DNA of 28,821 nt from a virus: positions 1-28,821 of IMG/VR virus record IMGVR_UViG_3300042860_001903. One strand, given 5' to 3'. The notes under the pieces were generated by a model, which ran no database searches, had not been told where the DNA came from, and was given only the letters and a program-made list of their open reading frames with translations. Each line of letters opens with the position of its first letter. Position 1 is the stretch's first letter. The position numbers and the translations under genes were made by a program. Below, in pieces: positions 14,221-19,811 of this stretch.

Positions 14221-14384
14221 AGAAGGCGCAAGAGGCGTTGGAGAAGCTGCACGTCGCGCTGGAGGCGCGGGACGTGGCCGTGGGCCGGGCCGTCGAGGCC
14301 GTCTACGCCCAGTTCGCGTCGATCATCGCCCGGCGCGAGCGGGAGTATGATGACGCCCTGCGCGCCGCTAAGGCACCGGAATAA
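14217..14384 (+). CDS. small helical protein coupled to the phosphoesterase (55 aa)
   Basis: A 55-residue, strongly helical, charged protein (MKKAQEALEKLHVALEARDV ... IIARREREYDDALRAAKAPE) with no recognised family. An excellent ribosome-binding site (AGGAGG, five bases from the ATG) lies in the end of the phosphoesterase gene, and the ATGA overlap couples the two. Its 3' end overlaps the leftward gene ending at 14368 by 17 bases. It may be a partner of the phosphoesterase; the evidence is position only. Confidence 0.6.
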   Translation: MKKAQEALEKLHVALEARDVAVGRAVEAVYAQFASIIARREREYDDALRAAKAPE

Positions 14385-14775
14385 ACGCCTCGATCGGGAT
14401 CAGCACCACGCGCTCGATGTCGCGGCTGTCGCCCCGGTCTGAGCGGCCGCCGGTGGTGACGGTGTGCTCGACGGGGAGCTGCACGACGCCCAGTTGATCC
14501 GTCCACTGCACCGCCAGTAGGGCGTTGGCGTCCACCTCGCAGAGCGCGTTGTACTTGCCCGCGCTCAGCATGTACGTGTCGTACTTGGCACGCGCGTTGC
14601 GGCGCACCTTGATCTCCACGACGCAGGGCCGGTGCGTGAAGCGGAAGACGGCGTCGTACGGCGCGAAGCGGTCTTGGGGCGCAGTGGCCGTCAGACCGAA
14701 GGCGCGCTCCAGCTTGGCCACGACGCTGGCCTGATTGCTGCGATCGGCGTCGCTCTCGTAGATGGGTCTAGTCAC
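14368..14775 (-). CDS. possible PD-(D/E)XK-type small nuclease (135 aa)
   Basis: The middle of the protein reads FAPYDAVFRFTHRPCVVEIKVRRN, giving D41, E54 and K56 in the spacing D-x12-E-x-K expected of a restriction-endonuclease fold, with E23 in the preceding helix (VAKLERAFG). The rest (YMLSAGKYNALCE, ALLAVQW) fits the alpha/beta core. A DNA-cleaving role is therefore plausible but not certain; no closer family is recognised. The start is GTG at 14775, overlapping the upstream stop as GTGA. It is the last gene of the second leftward block and converges with the rightward gene ending at 14384. Confidence 0.7.
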   Translation of the reverse strand: MTRPIYESDADRSNQASVVAKLERAFGLTATAPQDRFAPYDAVFRFTHRPCVVEIKVRRNARAKYDTYMLSAGKYNALCEVDANALLAVQWTDQLGVVQLPVEHTVTTGGRSDRGDSRDIERVVLIPIEAFIPVP

Positions 14776-15002
14776 GGCTGCACCCTCCCGGCGGTGGCCA
14801 TCAGGTGCAAGATCCTATTGCCGCCGCCCCTGTCCTCGTACACCTCGACGCGCGCCTTGCCGTCTTGAGCATAGATGCGGTGGTAGTGGCCAGCCTCGCG
14901 CATGGCGTCGTCGAAGTTGACGCATTGGCCGCCCGCGACCGGCGGCTGCTGGCCCGGTGGCTGCGTCACCTCAAAGGTGTAGCGTCCTGCGACTGTGGTC
15001 AT
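14772..15002 (-). CDS. small hypothetical protein (76 aa)
   Basis: MTTVAGRYTFEVTQPPGQQP is followed by VNFDDAMREAGHYHRIYAQDGKARVEVYEDRGGGNRIL. The pattern is a beta strand, a helix, then two strands, suggesting a small alpha/beta fold. No family is recognised, and there are no membrane segments or metal motifs. The ATG at 15002 overlaps the upstream stop by four bases, and its own stop overlaps the possible nuclease, so all three are coupled. Confidence 0.6.
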   Translation of the reverse strand: MTTVAGRYTFEVTQPPGQQPPVAGGQCVNFDDAMREAGHYHRIYAQDGKARVEVYEDRGGGNRILHLMATAGRVQP

Positions 15003-15397
15003 GCCGGTTGCCCTTGTCTCAGGTTGGCGTAGGCCCGCGCCTTGCCGTTGGCGCGGGCAGCCTCGTAGACGGTCGGCCGGTGCGCCTTGAGCGCCGCCGT
15101 GCAGCGCGCCACTGAGCCCCAGCCGAGGTCGTGGGCCAACTCGCTGATCGTCCGGTTGCCGATGTCGTAACCGTTCTGCGGCAGCGTCGGCATGGTGCCG
15201 GGTGGCCGGGGCGGGTTGGTGCTGCGGGGTGGCGCTTCAGCCTCCTGCGCGGCGCGCTGGGCGGCTTGCACCTGCGTCTGGTAGGACGCCTGCCGCACCT
15301 GCGCCAGCAGCCGCTCAGTGACCTGCACAGGCTCGCGTCGGCCGTCGGCAAAGAGCCAGTAGAAGCGACGATTGTGGATGATGGGTCTGCGTGTCAT
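14999..15397 (-). CDS. hypothetical protein with Pro-rich linker and helix-turn-helix-like C-terminus (132 aa)
   Basis: Residues 1-30 are basic and aromatic (RRPIIHNRRFYWLFADGRRE). The middle is an Ala/Gln helix then a proline-rich link (PPRSTNPPRPPGT). The C-terminal part (NRTISELAHDLGWGSVARCTAALKAHRPTVYEAARANG) has the look of a helix-turn-helix, with ISELAHDLGWGSVARCTAAL as the two helices. A DNA-binding role is possible. The start at 15397 overlaps the upstream gene as ATGA. Function unknown. Confidence 0.6.
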   Translation of the reverse strand: MTRRPIIHNRRFYWLFADGRREPVQVTERLLAQVRQASYQTQVQAAQRAAQEAEAPPRSTNPPRPPGTMPTLPQNGYDIGNRTISELAHDLGWGSVARCTAALKAHRPTVYEAARANGKARAYANLRQGQPA

Positions 15398-15723
15398 GCG
15401 TCATCCTCTTCGGGATCGTGGCCGTACCGCTCGCGATAGACCTTCAGACCGAACAGCAGAAACTGCGTGAGGTCGGGCGGCTCTTCATTGCGCTCATCAA
15501 AGAACTCGGCGTAGGGAATGCGATAGGTGTAATGTTCGCCGTCTTCGGCGAAGGCGTCCTCAAGGAAGACGACGATGTGGCCGTCCATGAGATAGATTTC
15601 GAGGCGCTGCTTACGCAGCCACCGCGAGACGGCTTTGTTGATGAGCGTCTCAACACTATCGAGATCAAAGTGGAAATCGATGTCGCCCTTAGTCGTCTTG
15701 GGATCGGGATTAACGTATGTCAT
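15394..15723 (-). CDS. acidic hypothetical protein (109 aa)
   Basis: An acidic protein (MTYVNPDPKTTKGDIDFHFD ... ending DPEEDDA). The centre LRKQRLEIYLMDGHIVVFLEDAF looks like a beta hairpin, followed by YTYRIPYAEFFDERNEEPPD and a final helix TQFLLFGLKVYRERYG. No catalytic motif or family is recognised. An AAGGAG lies ten bases before the ATG at 15723, so it is translated independently of the membrane-protein pair upstream. Its stop overlaps the next gene by four bases. Confidence 0.6.
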   Translation of the reverse strand: MTYVNPDPKTTKGDIDFHFDLDSVETLINKAVSRWLRKQRLEIYLMDGHIVVFLEDAFAEDGEHYTYRIPYAEFFDERNEEPPDLTQFLLFGLKVYRERYGHDPEEDDA

Positions 15724-15737
15724 AGCTCAGTGCTCCT

Positions 15738-15854
15738 TTACCAGTCGATGTCCTCGAGATCTTGCGGGGTGGTGGGCGGCCGCCGGACGATGATCCAGAC
15801 GGCCGTGGCCATGAGGGCGAGGATGGCTATAGCCAACCAGTTGTCGCCCGTCAC
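15738..15854 (-). CDS. small single-span membrane protein (38 aa)
   Basis: A GTG start at 15854 overlaps the upstream stop as GTGA and gives VTGDNWLAIAILALMATAVWIIVRRPPTTPQDLEDIDW read in two parts: residues 6-23 form one hydrophobic helix, followed by a stop-transfer RR and an acidic tail, so the C-terminus is probably cytoplasmic. No family is recognised. It is encoded directly after another single-span protein. The pair could form a small membrane complex, such as a holin-like, superinfection-exclusion or lysis-control element, but nothing in the sequence proves this. Confidence 0.5.
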   Translation of the reverse strand: MTGDNWLAIAILALMATAVWIIVRRPPTTPQDLEDIDW

Positions 15855-16048
15855 CGGCTTGCTGGCTCCAGTGCCCAGACGTGCGCGCAGCGCTCGCCTG
15901 CGGGCGTGTCCACCAGCAGCATCTGGCGCTCCTGACAGTATGCCTCGGCGCGCTGGTGGGCCTTCTCCTCCCATGCGGATGCCCACAGCAGCAGGCCGAC
16001 GCAGGTGAGGAGGAGGCAGGTTAAGCCGATCAGTGTGCGGTCAGTCAT
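15851..16048 (-). CDS. small N-terminally anchored membrane protein (65 aa)
   Basis: Residues 5-25 (TLIGLTCLLLTCVGLLLWAS) are one hydrophobic helix near the N-terminus, and the remaining 40 residues are soluble (EEKAHQRAEAYCQERQMLLVD then AGERCAHVWALEPASR), with two cysteines (C38, C54) that could pair if exported. There is no lipobox in the usual place. The ATG at 16048 overlaps the preceding gene by four bases and the stop overlaps the next membrane protein. An Rz-like spanin was considered but the soluble part is too short. Function unknown. Confidence 0.6.
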   Translation of the reverse strand: MTDRTLIGLTCLLLTCVGLLLWASAWEEKAHQRAEAYCQERQMLLVDTPAGERCAHVWALEPASR

Positions 16049-16368
16049 TGGTGTTCTCCTGTTGCAGAGGCGATGAGATCGGTCACGGCCGTCAGCAGCC
16101 ACATGGCCTCGTTCGCCTCGGGCTGGCCGTCGTCGCCGTCGATCACGTCGGCGTAGCAGTCGAGGTAGTCGGCGACCTCCTGCAGCATGGCGAGCATGTC
16201 GGGGGCGGCGGCGATCAGGCGGGCGTTGGCCTGCTGCTCCTCGATCGGGGGCGCACGGTGCCCCTGCTCGAACAGGTCAGGGTTGGTGCTGCAGATGTCA
16301 GCGTGGTCGTCGTCGTCCACCTCTACCATGCGGCAGACGGCGAACCATGGGCCGGGTGTGTGCTTCAT
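16045..16368 (-). CDS. conserved phage protein with 'KHTPGPW' start (107 aa)
   Basis: The N-terminus MKHTPGPWFAV and the segment ANARLIAAAPDMLAMLQEVADYL are hallmarks of a very widespread small phage protein family. Members are found in accessory early regions of many phages and have no established function. The rest is acidic (VEVDDDDHADICS, CYADVIDGDDGQPEANEA). The ATG at 16368 overlaps the upstream stop by four bases. The length is ordinary for the family. Confidence 0.85.
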   Translation of the reverse strand: MKHTPGPWFAVCRMVEVDDDDHADICSTNPDLFEQGHRAPPIEEQQANARLIAAAPDMLAMLQEVADYLDCYADVIDGDDGQPEANEAMWLLTAVTDLIASATGEHQ

Positions 16369-16619
16369 TTGATCTGCTCCTTGATGTTGACGGCCTCGGC
16401 GACAAGCTCGGCCGCGATGGTGTGGATCGCCTTGAGGCGGGTGTAGTGCGCGTCCCGATCGGCCACGCACTGGTCGTTGTCGCCGGGGTAGTCCCGGCCG
16501 TTGGGCGTCACCTGCTGCAGCGCCTTGATGGCGGCCTGCAGGGCGTCGTAGGCGGCGATGCGCGGGTGGGTGAGGTCGGTCAGGCTGCTGCCGTTGATGT
16601 TGAGCGTGGGGCGGATCAT
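16365..16619 (-). CDS. helical hypothetical protein (84 aa)
   Basis: MIRPTLNINGSSLTDLTHPR leads into a long helix (AAYDALQAAIKALQQVTPNG) and a second one (ADRDAHYTRLKAIHTIAAELVAEAVNIKEQIK). A similar two-helix phage family exists, described only as hypothetical. The ATG at 16619 lies one base after the upstream stop; a longer frame to 16646 would overlap the upstream gene without a ribosome-binding site. Function unknown. Confidence 0.65.
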   Translation of the reverse strand: MIRPTLNINGSSLTDLTHPRIAAYDALQAAIKALQQVTPNGRDYPGDNDQCVADRDAHYTRLKAIHTIAAELVAEAVNIKEQIK

Positions 16620-16620
16620 G

Positions 16621-16851
16621 TCAGTAGCCCTCCGCCTGCAGCTCACGCTTCACAGCGTTGAGGGCGTAGACCTCGGACAGGCTGCGGAGCAGCAGGGTCT
16701 TGTCGCCGGAGTGATCGAAGAAGGCGCGGGCGGTCATGACGCGGTCAACGGCCGCGAGCAGGTGGCGCTGCAGGATACGCACCTGCCGGCCCTTGAGGCG
16801 CTTGAAGCTGCGGTGGGCCTTGTCGGCGTCGATGTTGCGGTAGGCGGTCAC
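16621..16851 (-). CDS. small basic helical protein with GTG start (76 aa)
   Basis: A GTG at 16851 is the start because a conserved leader (ATCAGCAACCAAGGAGACAC then CCA) ends directly before it; the frame extends upstream to 16908 but crosses the previous gene. The protein is basic and helical (KAHRSFKRLKGRQVRILQRH, DKTLLLRSLSEVYALNAVKRELQ). No recognised domain. This is the only gene with the leader but without its own TTGCAA palindrome, which separates the leader (translation) from the promoter (transcription) as two independent elements. Confidence 0.7.
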   Translation of the reverse strand: MTAYRNIDADKAHRSFKRLKGRQVRILQRHLLAAVDRVMTARAFFDHSGDKTLLLRSLSEVYALNAVKRELQAEGY

Positions 16852-16854
16852 TGG

Positions 16855-16872
16855 GTGTCTCCTTGGTTGCTG
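16855..16872 (-). promoter_or_regulatory. conserved leader without promoter, copy 5
   Basis: On the minus strand ATCAGCAACCAAGGAGACAC runs from just after the stop of the gene at 16874 to the GTG at 16851. There is no TTGCAA nearby, so here the leader works inside an operon, most simply as an extended ribosome-binding site. Confidence 0.6.
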
Positions 16873-16873
16873 A

Positions 16874-17101
16874 TTAGGCTTCGATGTGGTTGCCGTTGAT
16901 GTAAGCACCGTCGGTGTAGATGGCGGCGACGGGCGTGCCGTTACGCGAGCGCAGCAGCCACGCGCTCTCGTCTTCGTCCCAGTGCACGTCGACCGCGCCA
17001 GCGGCGACAGCCACCGCGACGAAGTCCGCGTCGAAGATGCACTCGCGGCCGCAGGTGACTTCGGCGATGTGGCTTTCGATGTCGGCGATCAGTTTGGTCA
17101 T
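16874..17101 (-). CDS. small acidic hypothetical protein, first gene of the second leftward block (75 aa)
   Basis: MTKLIADIESHIAEVTCGRE is followed by a hydrophobic segment FVAVAVAAGAVDVHW and a final part LLRSRNGTPVAAIYTDGAYI. The pattern suggests an alpha/beta mini-domain, not a membrane protein. No family is recognised. The ATG at 17101 is set by the leader (GGAGACACCCA) directly upstream. It is the first gene of the leftward accessory operon, driven by the element at 17105-17163. Confidence 0.7.
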   Translation of the reverse strand: MTKLIADIESHIAEVTCGRECIFDADFVAVAVAAGAVDVHWDEDESAWLLRSRNGTPVAAIYTDGAYINGNHIEA

Positions 17102-17104
17102 TGG

Positions 17105-17163
17105 GTGTCTCCGGTTGGTCGTTGCTGATGACCTCTTCTCTCATAACCAACGTGAGGTTGCAA
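17105..17163 (-). promoter_or_regulatory. early promoter/operator and conserved leader, copy 6
   Basis: Minus strand: TTGCAA (17158-17163), a degenerate TGCAA-N7-TTGGT repeat, TTATGAGAGAAG, then ATCAGCAACGACCAACC and GGAGACACCCAATG. The TGAGAGAAG segment and the GGAGACACCCAATG end are shared exactly with the divergent copy before 17505, showing that the whole module has been duplicated on either side of the repeat region. Confidence 0.65.
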
Positions 17164-17173
17164 TAGCCTAATT

Positions 17174-17433
17174 TGCAGCATTTGCACTTTTTTACATCCC
17201 TCTGCAGCATGCAGCATTAGCAGCATGCTGCGTCGTGCTGCAAATGGTGCAGGTCGGGTAATGCAGCATTTATGCAGCAGCAAGGGGAGACACCCCCTTA
17301 GGGGTGGCCCCCACTGCTGCAAATGCTGCACCGAGCAGATGCTGTGCTGCGCTGCAGATTTCCATGCTGTGCCGGAAGCTGAAGATGCAGCATGATGCGT
17401 CGTGCTGCAGATGCTGCAGCGCCTCGTGCTGCA
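17174..17433. repeat. cluster of TGCAGCA/TGCTGCA motifs in the 400-base non-coding region
   Basis: The interval 17164-17449 holds no convincing gene. About a dozen copies of TGCAGCA or its complement occur between 17174 and 17433. They include two head-to-tail at 17203-17217, the 12-bp palindrome GCAGCATGCTGC at 17220-17231, ATGCAGCAT at 17261 and 17385, and ATGCTGCAG pairs at 17403-17419. A longer unit, GCGTCGTGCTGCA, occurs twice. Spacing is irregular. A G/C hairpin ACCCC-CTTA-GGGGT sits at about 17292-17305. It lies between divergent early and late transcription units, so a replication origin, packaging (pac) site or regulator-binding array are the candidates. Confidence 0.65.
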
Positions 17434-17449
17434 CCTCGTAAAATATCGC

Positions 17450-17502
17450 TTGCAACGGTGCGTTGCATGTGAGAGAAGCAATTATCAGCAAACGGAGACA
17501 CC
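17450..17502 (+). promoter_or_regulatory. promoter/operator and conserved leader, copy 7
   Basis: Plus strand: TTGCAA at 17450-17455, inverted repeat TGCAACG-GTG-CGTTGCA (17451-17467, perfect 7-bp arms), GTGAGAGAAG, then ATCAGCAAACGGAGACACCC and the ATG at 17505. This is the cleanest copy of the module and the only one pointing toward the packaging genes. Confidence 0.65.
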
Positions 17503-17504
17503 CA

Positions 17505-17801
17505 ATGACCGACCTCGACGCCCTCCTCGCCGAATTCGCCGCCGCCACCAAGATCGTGACGCTCGCGGATCTCACTCCTGCTCAACGCGAAGCTGCCGAG
17601 CGCATCATCGCCAAGACCGCCGGCAATCGCAAAGAGATCAAGACGCTCAAGATCAGCCGCTACAACGGCAACAGCTATGTCACGCTGTACGTCGAAGCTG
17701 GCCTGCCAAACGACGAAAAAACGCTGGCGTCCATCTTCTGCCGCGACACCGCCCACGTTCAGGTCGGCCCTCGCGGCGGCATCACCAACATCGGCCGCTG
17801 A
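17505..17801 (+). CDS. hypothetical protein upstream of the terminase genes (98 aa)
   Basis: MTDLDALLAEFAAATKIVTLA and LTPAQREAAERIIAKTAGNRKEIKTLK are helical, and SRYNGNSYVTLYVEAGLP with CRDTAHVQVGPRGGITNIG looks like beta strands, giving a small alpha/beta protein. No recognised family. The ATG at 17505 is set by the conserved leader. A strong G/C hairpin (17809-17838) follows at once, separating it from terS, so it is probably an early single-gene unit rather than the first late gene. Confidence 0.7.
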   Translation: MTDLDALLAEFAAATKIVTLADLTPAQREAAERIIAKTAGNRKEIKTLKISRYNGNSYVTLYVEAGLPNDEKTLASIFCRDTAHVQVGPRGGITNIGR

Positions 17802-17808
17802 GCCGATC

Positions 17809-17838
17809 GGGGCGGCCACAGTGCCGCCCCTTGTCGTT
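17809..17838 (+). terminator. intrinsic terminator-like hairpin
   Basis: GGGGCGGC (17809-17816), a six-base loop, GCCGCCCC (17823-17830), then TTGTCGTT. The stem is perfect; the T-run is weak. It would terminate or attenuate transcription between the 98-residue gene and terS. Confidence 0.65.
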
Positions 17839-17898
17839 CGGCCGGCTGGGTGTTATCTGTGGGTGGCTGGTAGTCCTGCCACGAAGCGGAGCATGCAG

Positions 17899-18312
17899 AT
17901 GGCCAATGACATTGTCGGTAGTAAAAAAATGGGTCGGCCGCCATACGAGGCGACGGACGAGCTTCGCGCCAAGGTGCGGACGTGGGCCGCTGTCGGCACG
18001 ACACAGGAAGTGATCGCCGCAGAGCTTGGCATCTGCATCGACACCCTCGCCAAATACTATCGGGACGAACTCGACGAGGCGTCCGCTCGCGGCGTGGCGA
18101 ACATCGCCAGCAACCTGTACGCGAAGGCCATGTCGGGCGATGTGACATCCATGATCTTCTACCTGAAGACGCGCGGACGCTGGCGCGAGAAGGCGTCGGC
18201 GGGCGATGACGAGAACCCGTTGGTCATGCGGATCGAGGGCAGCCTTGACCCCCTCGATCAGGCGATGGAGATCGCGAAGCGGGCAGCACGAGCAAAACAG
18301 CCCGATGAGTGA
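17899..18312 (+). CDS. terS: terminase small subunit
   Basis: The DNA-recognition subunit of the packaging motor, 137 residues. A basic N-terminal helix-turn-helix is visible (GRPPYEATDELRAKVRTWAA then GTTQEVIAAELGICIDTLAKYY), followed by the typical GVANIASNLYAKAMSGDVTSMIFYLKTRGRWRE oligomerisation segment. Its position directly before terL confirms it. The ATG at 17899 is preferred because CGGAG lies seven bases upstream; the ATG at 17893 abuts that site. It probably binds a pac or cos site; the repeat-rich region 400 bases upstream is one possible place. Confidence 0.88.
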   Translation: MANDIVGSKKMGRPPYEATDELRAKVRTWAAVGTTQEVIAAELGICIDTLAKYYRDELDEASARGVANIASNLYAKAMSGDVTSMIFYLKTRGRWREKASAGDDENPLVMRIEGSLDPLDQAMEIAKRAARAKQPDE

Positions 18313-19802
18313 TGGGGCCTGCCTTGCTGGCTGAGAGCCACGAGATCGAAGCGACGTTCGCCGCTGCCCGCCAGCGCCGGGCGCAGTTGCCCGCCGTCGA
18401 ACGATTGGCCTACGACAAACATATGGCGTGGCTGGCGCAGGCGCACGCGCACCAGATCGAGCCGGAGGGGAACTGGCGCACGTGGCTGCTGCTTGCCGGC
18501 CGTGGCGCTGGCAAGACCAAATGCGCGGCGGAGTGGGCTTGGTGGGAAGGCTGGCGCGATCCGGGGTCGCGAACGCTGGTCACGGCCCCGACGCTGGGCG
18601 ACATCCGCGACACCTGCTTCGAGGGCGAGAGCGGCTTGCTGAACTGCATACCGCACCAGTTGATCAAGGATCACAACCGCTCGCTGTCCGAGATTGTGCT
18701 GGTCAACGGTTCGCTGATCAAGGGCATTCCCGCGTCAGAGCCTGAGCGCTTTCGCGGCGGCCAGTGGCACCGCGTGTGGGCCGACGAGCTGGCGGCGTGG
18801 ACGTATGACGAGGACGCTTGGCAGATGATCATGTTCGCCCTGCGCCTCGGCAAGAACCCGCGCATAGTCGCGACCACAACGCCTAAGCCCAAGCAATTGA
18901 TCCGGCAGTTGGTCGCCAGAGACGGCAAGGATGTGACTGTCACCCGCGCCACCAGTATGGCGAACATGGCCAACCTCGCGCCAACCTTCCGTGACCAGAT
19001 CATGGCGATGGAAGGCACAGTCATCTATCGTCAAGAGGCGTTGGGAGAATTGGTGGATCCTGAGGAGGCCGGAATTGTTAAGCGATCGCAGTTCCGCCTG
19101 TGGCCGCACGACAAGCCGCTGCCCCGCTTCGACCTCGTCGTCATGTCGCTCGACACGGCCTTCACCGAGAAGACCATGGACAAACGGAGCGGCGACCCAG
19201 ACCCGACGGCGTGCAGCGTCTGGGGCGTGTTCTTCCACGAGAAGCGCAACAACGTGATGTTGTTGGACTGCTGGGAGGAGCACTTGGGGCTCCCGGATCT
19301 TATCCGCAAGGTTCGTCGGGAGCTGAACGTTTCATACGGGGACGATGACGACACGGCGCTGATCAAGCCGCTGTTCGGCAGCGGAAAGCCCACCACGTCC
19401 GGCCGCAAGCCGGACATCTTGCTGATCGAAGACAAGGGCTCAGGCATCAGCCTGCGCCAGATGCTGGAGCGTGAGGGCATCGAGGCCTACGCCTACAACC
19501 CCGGCCGCGCCGACAAGCTCACCCGCCTGCACATCGTCTCGCCGATCTTCGCACGCAAGATGGTCTGGCTGCCCGAGAGCAGCAAACACCCCGGCCGGCC
19601 GCGCAACTGGGTCGATCCGCTGCTGCACCAACTGTGCTCGTACACCGGGCCGGGCAGCATCAAGCACGACGACTACGTGGACAGTACTTCGCAGGCGCTC
19701 AGGCTGATGATGGACAAACGCCTACTGGATGCTGTACAAGCCAAAAAAGATGAACCTGTTGGGCCTCCGCCCAAGCCGGTTAGCAATCCGTACGCTGTCT
19801 AA
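18312..19802 (+). CDS. terL: terminase large subunit
   Basis: The packaging ATPase and nuclease, 496 residues. ATPase domain: Walker A GRGAGKT (63-69), Walker B VWADE (155-159), coupling motif TTTPKP (188-193). RNase H-like nuclease domain: D281 in MSLDTAF, E373/D374 in LIEDKGSG, and D453-D457 in KHDDYVD. All catalytic residues are present. The start is ATG at 18312, overlapping the terS stop; an adjacent GTG at 18309 would add one residue. The N-terminal 60 residues are helical and may contact the small subunit. The C-terminal tail is Pro/Lys-rich and probably contacts the portal encoded next. Confidence 0.97.
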   Translation: MGPALLAESHEIEATFAAARQRRAQLPAVERLAYDKHMAWLAQAHAHQIEPEGNWRTWLLLAGRGAGKTKCAAEWAWWEGWRDPGSRTLVTAPTLGDIRDTCFEGESGLLNCIPHQLIKDHNRSLSEIVLVNGSLIKGIPASEPERFRGGQWHRVWADELAAWTYDEDAWQMIMFALRLGKNPRIVATTTPKPKQLIRQLVARDGKDVTVTRATSMANMANLAPTFRDQIMAMEGTVIYRQEALGELVDPEEAGIVKRSQFRLWPHDKPLPRFDLVVMSLDTAFTEKTMDKRSGDPDPTACSVWGVFFHEKRNNVMLLDCWEEHLGLPDLIRKVRRELNVSYGDDDDTALIKPLFGSGKPTTSGRKPDILLIEDKGSGISLRQMLEREGIEAYAYNPGRADKLTRLHIVSPIFARKMVWLPESSKHPGRPRNWVDPLLHQLCSYTGPGSIKHDDYVDSTSQALRLMMDKRLLDAVQAKKDEPVGPPPKPVSNPYAV

Positions 19803-19811
19803 GGAGCGGGC

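Noticed and set aside
15738-16048. Rz/Rz1 spanin pair
   Set aside because: No lipobox, periplasmic domains too short, and genes overlap by only four bases; no endolysin or holin is adjacent.
17174-17433. CRISPR array
   Set aside because: Motif copies are 7-9 bases, in both orientations and irregularly spaced, unlike 25-40 base direct repeats with uniform spacers.
17303-17440. Cys-rich 45-codon frame from GTG inside the repeat array
   Set aside because: Its composition is a by-product of the TGCTGC repeats, and the start codon lies within a hairpin. Kept only as a test in the orphan-leader finding.
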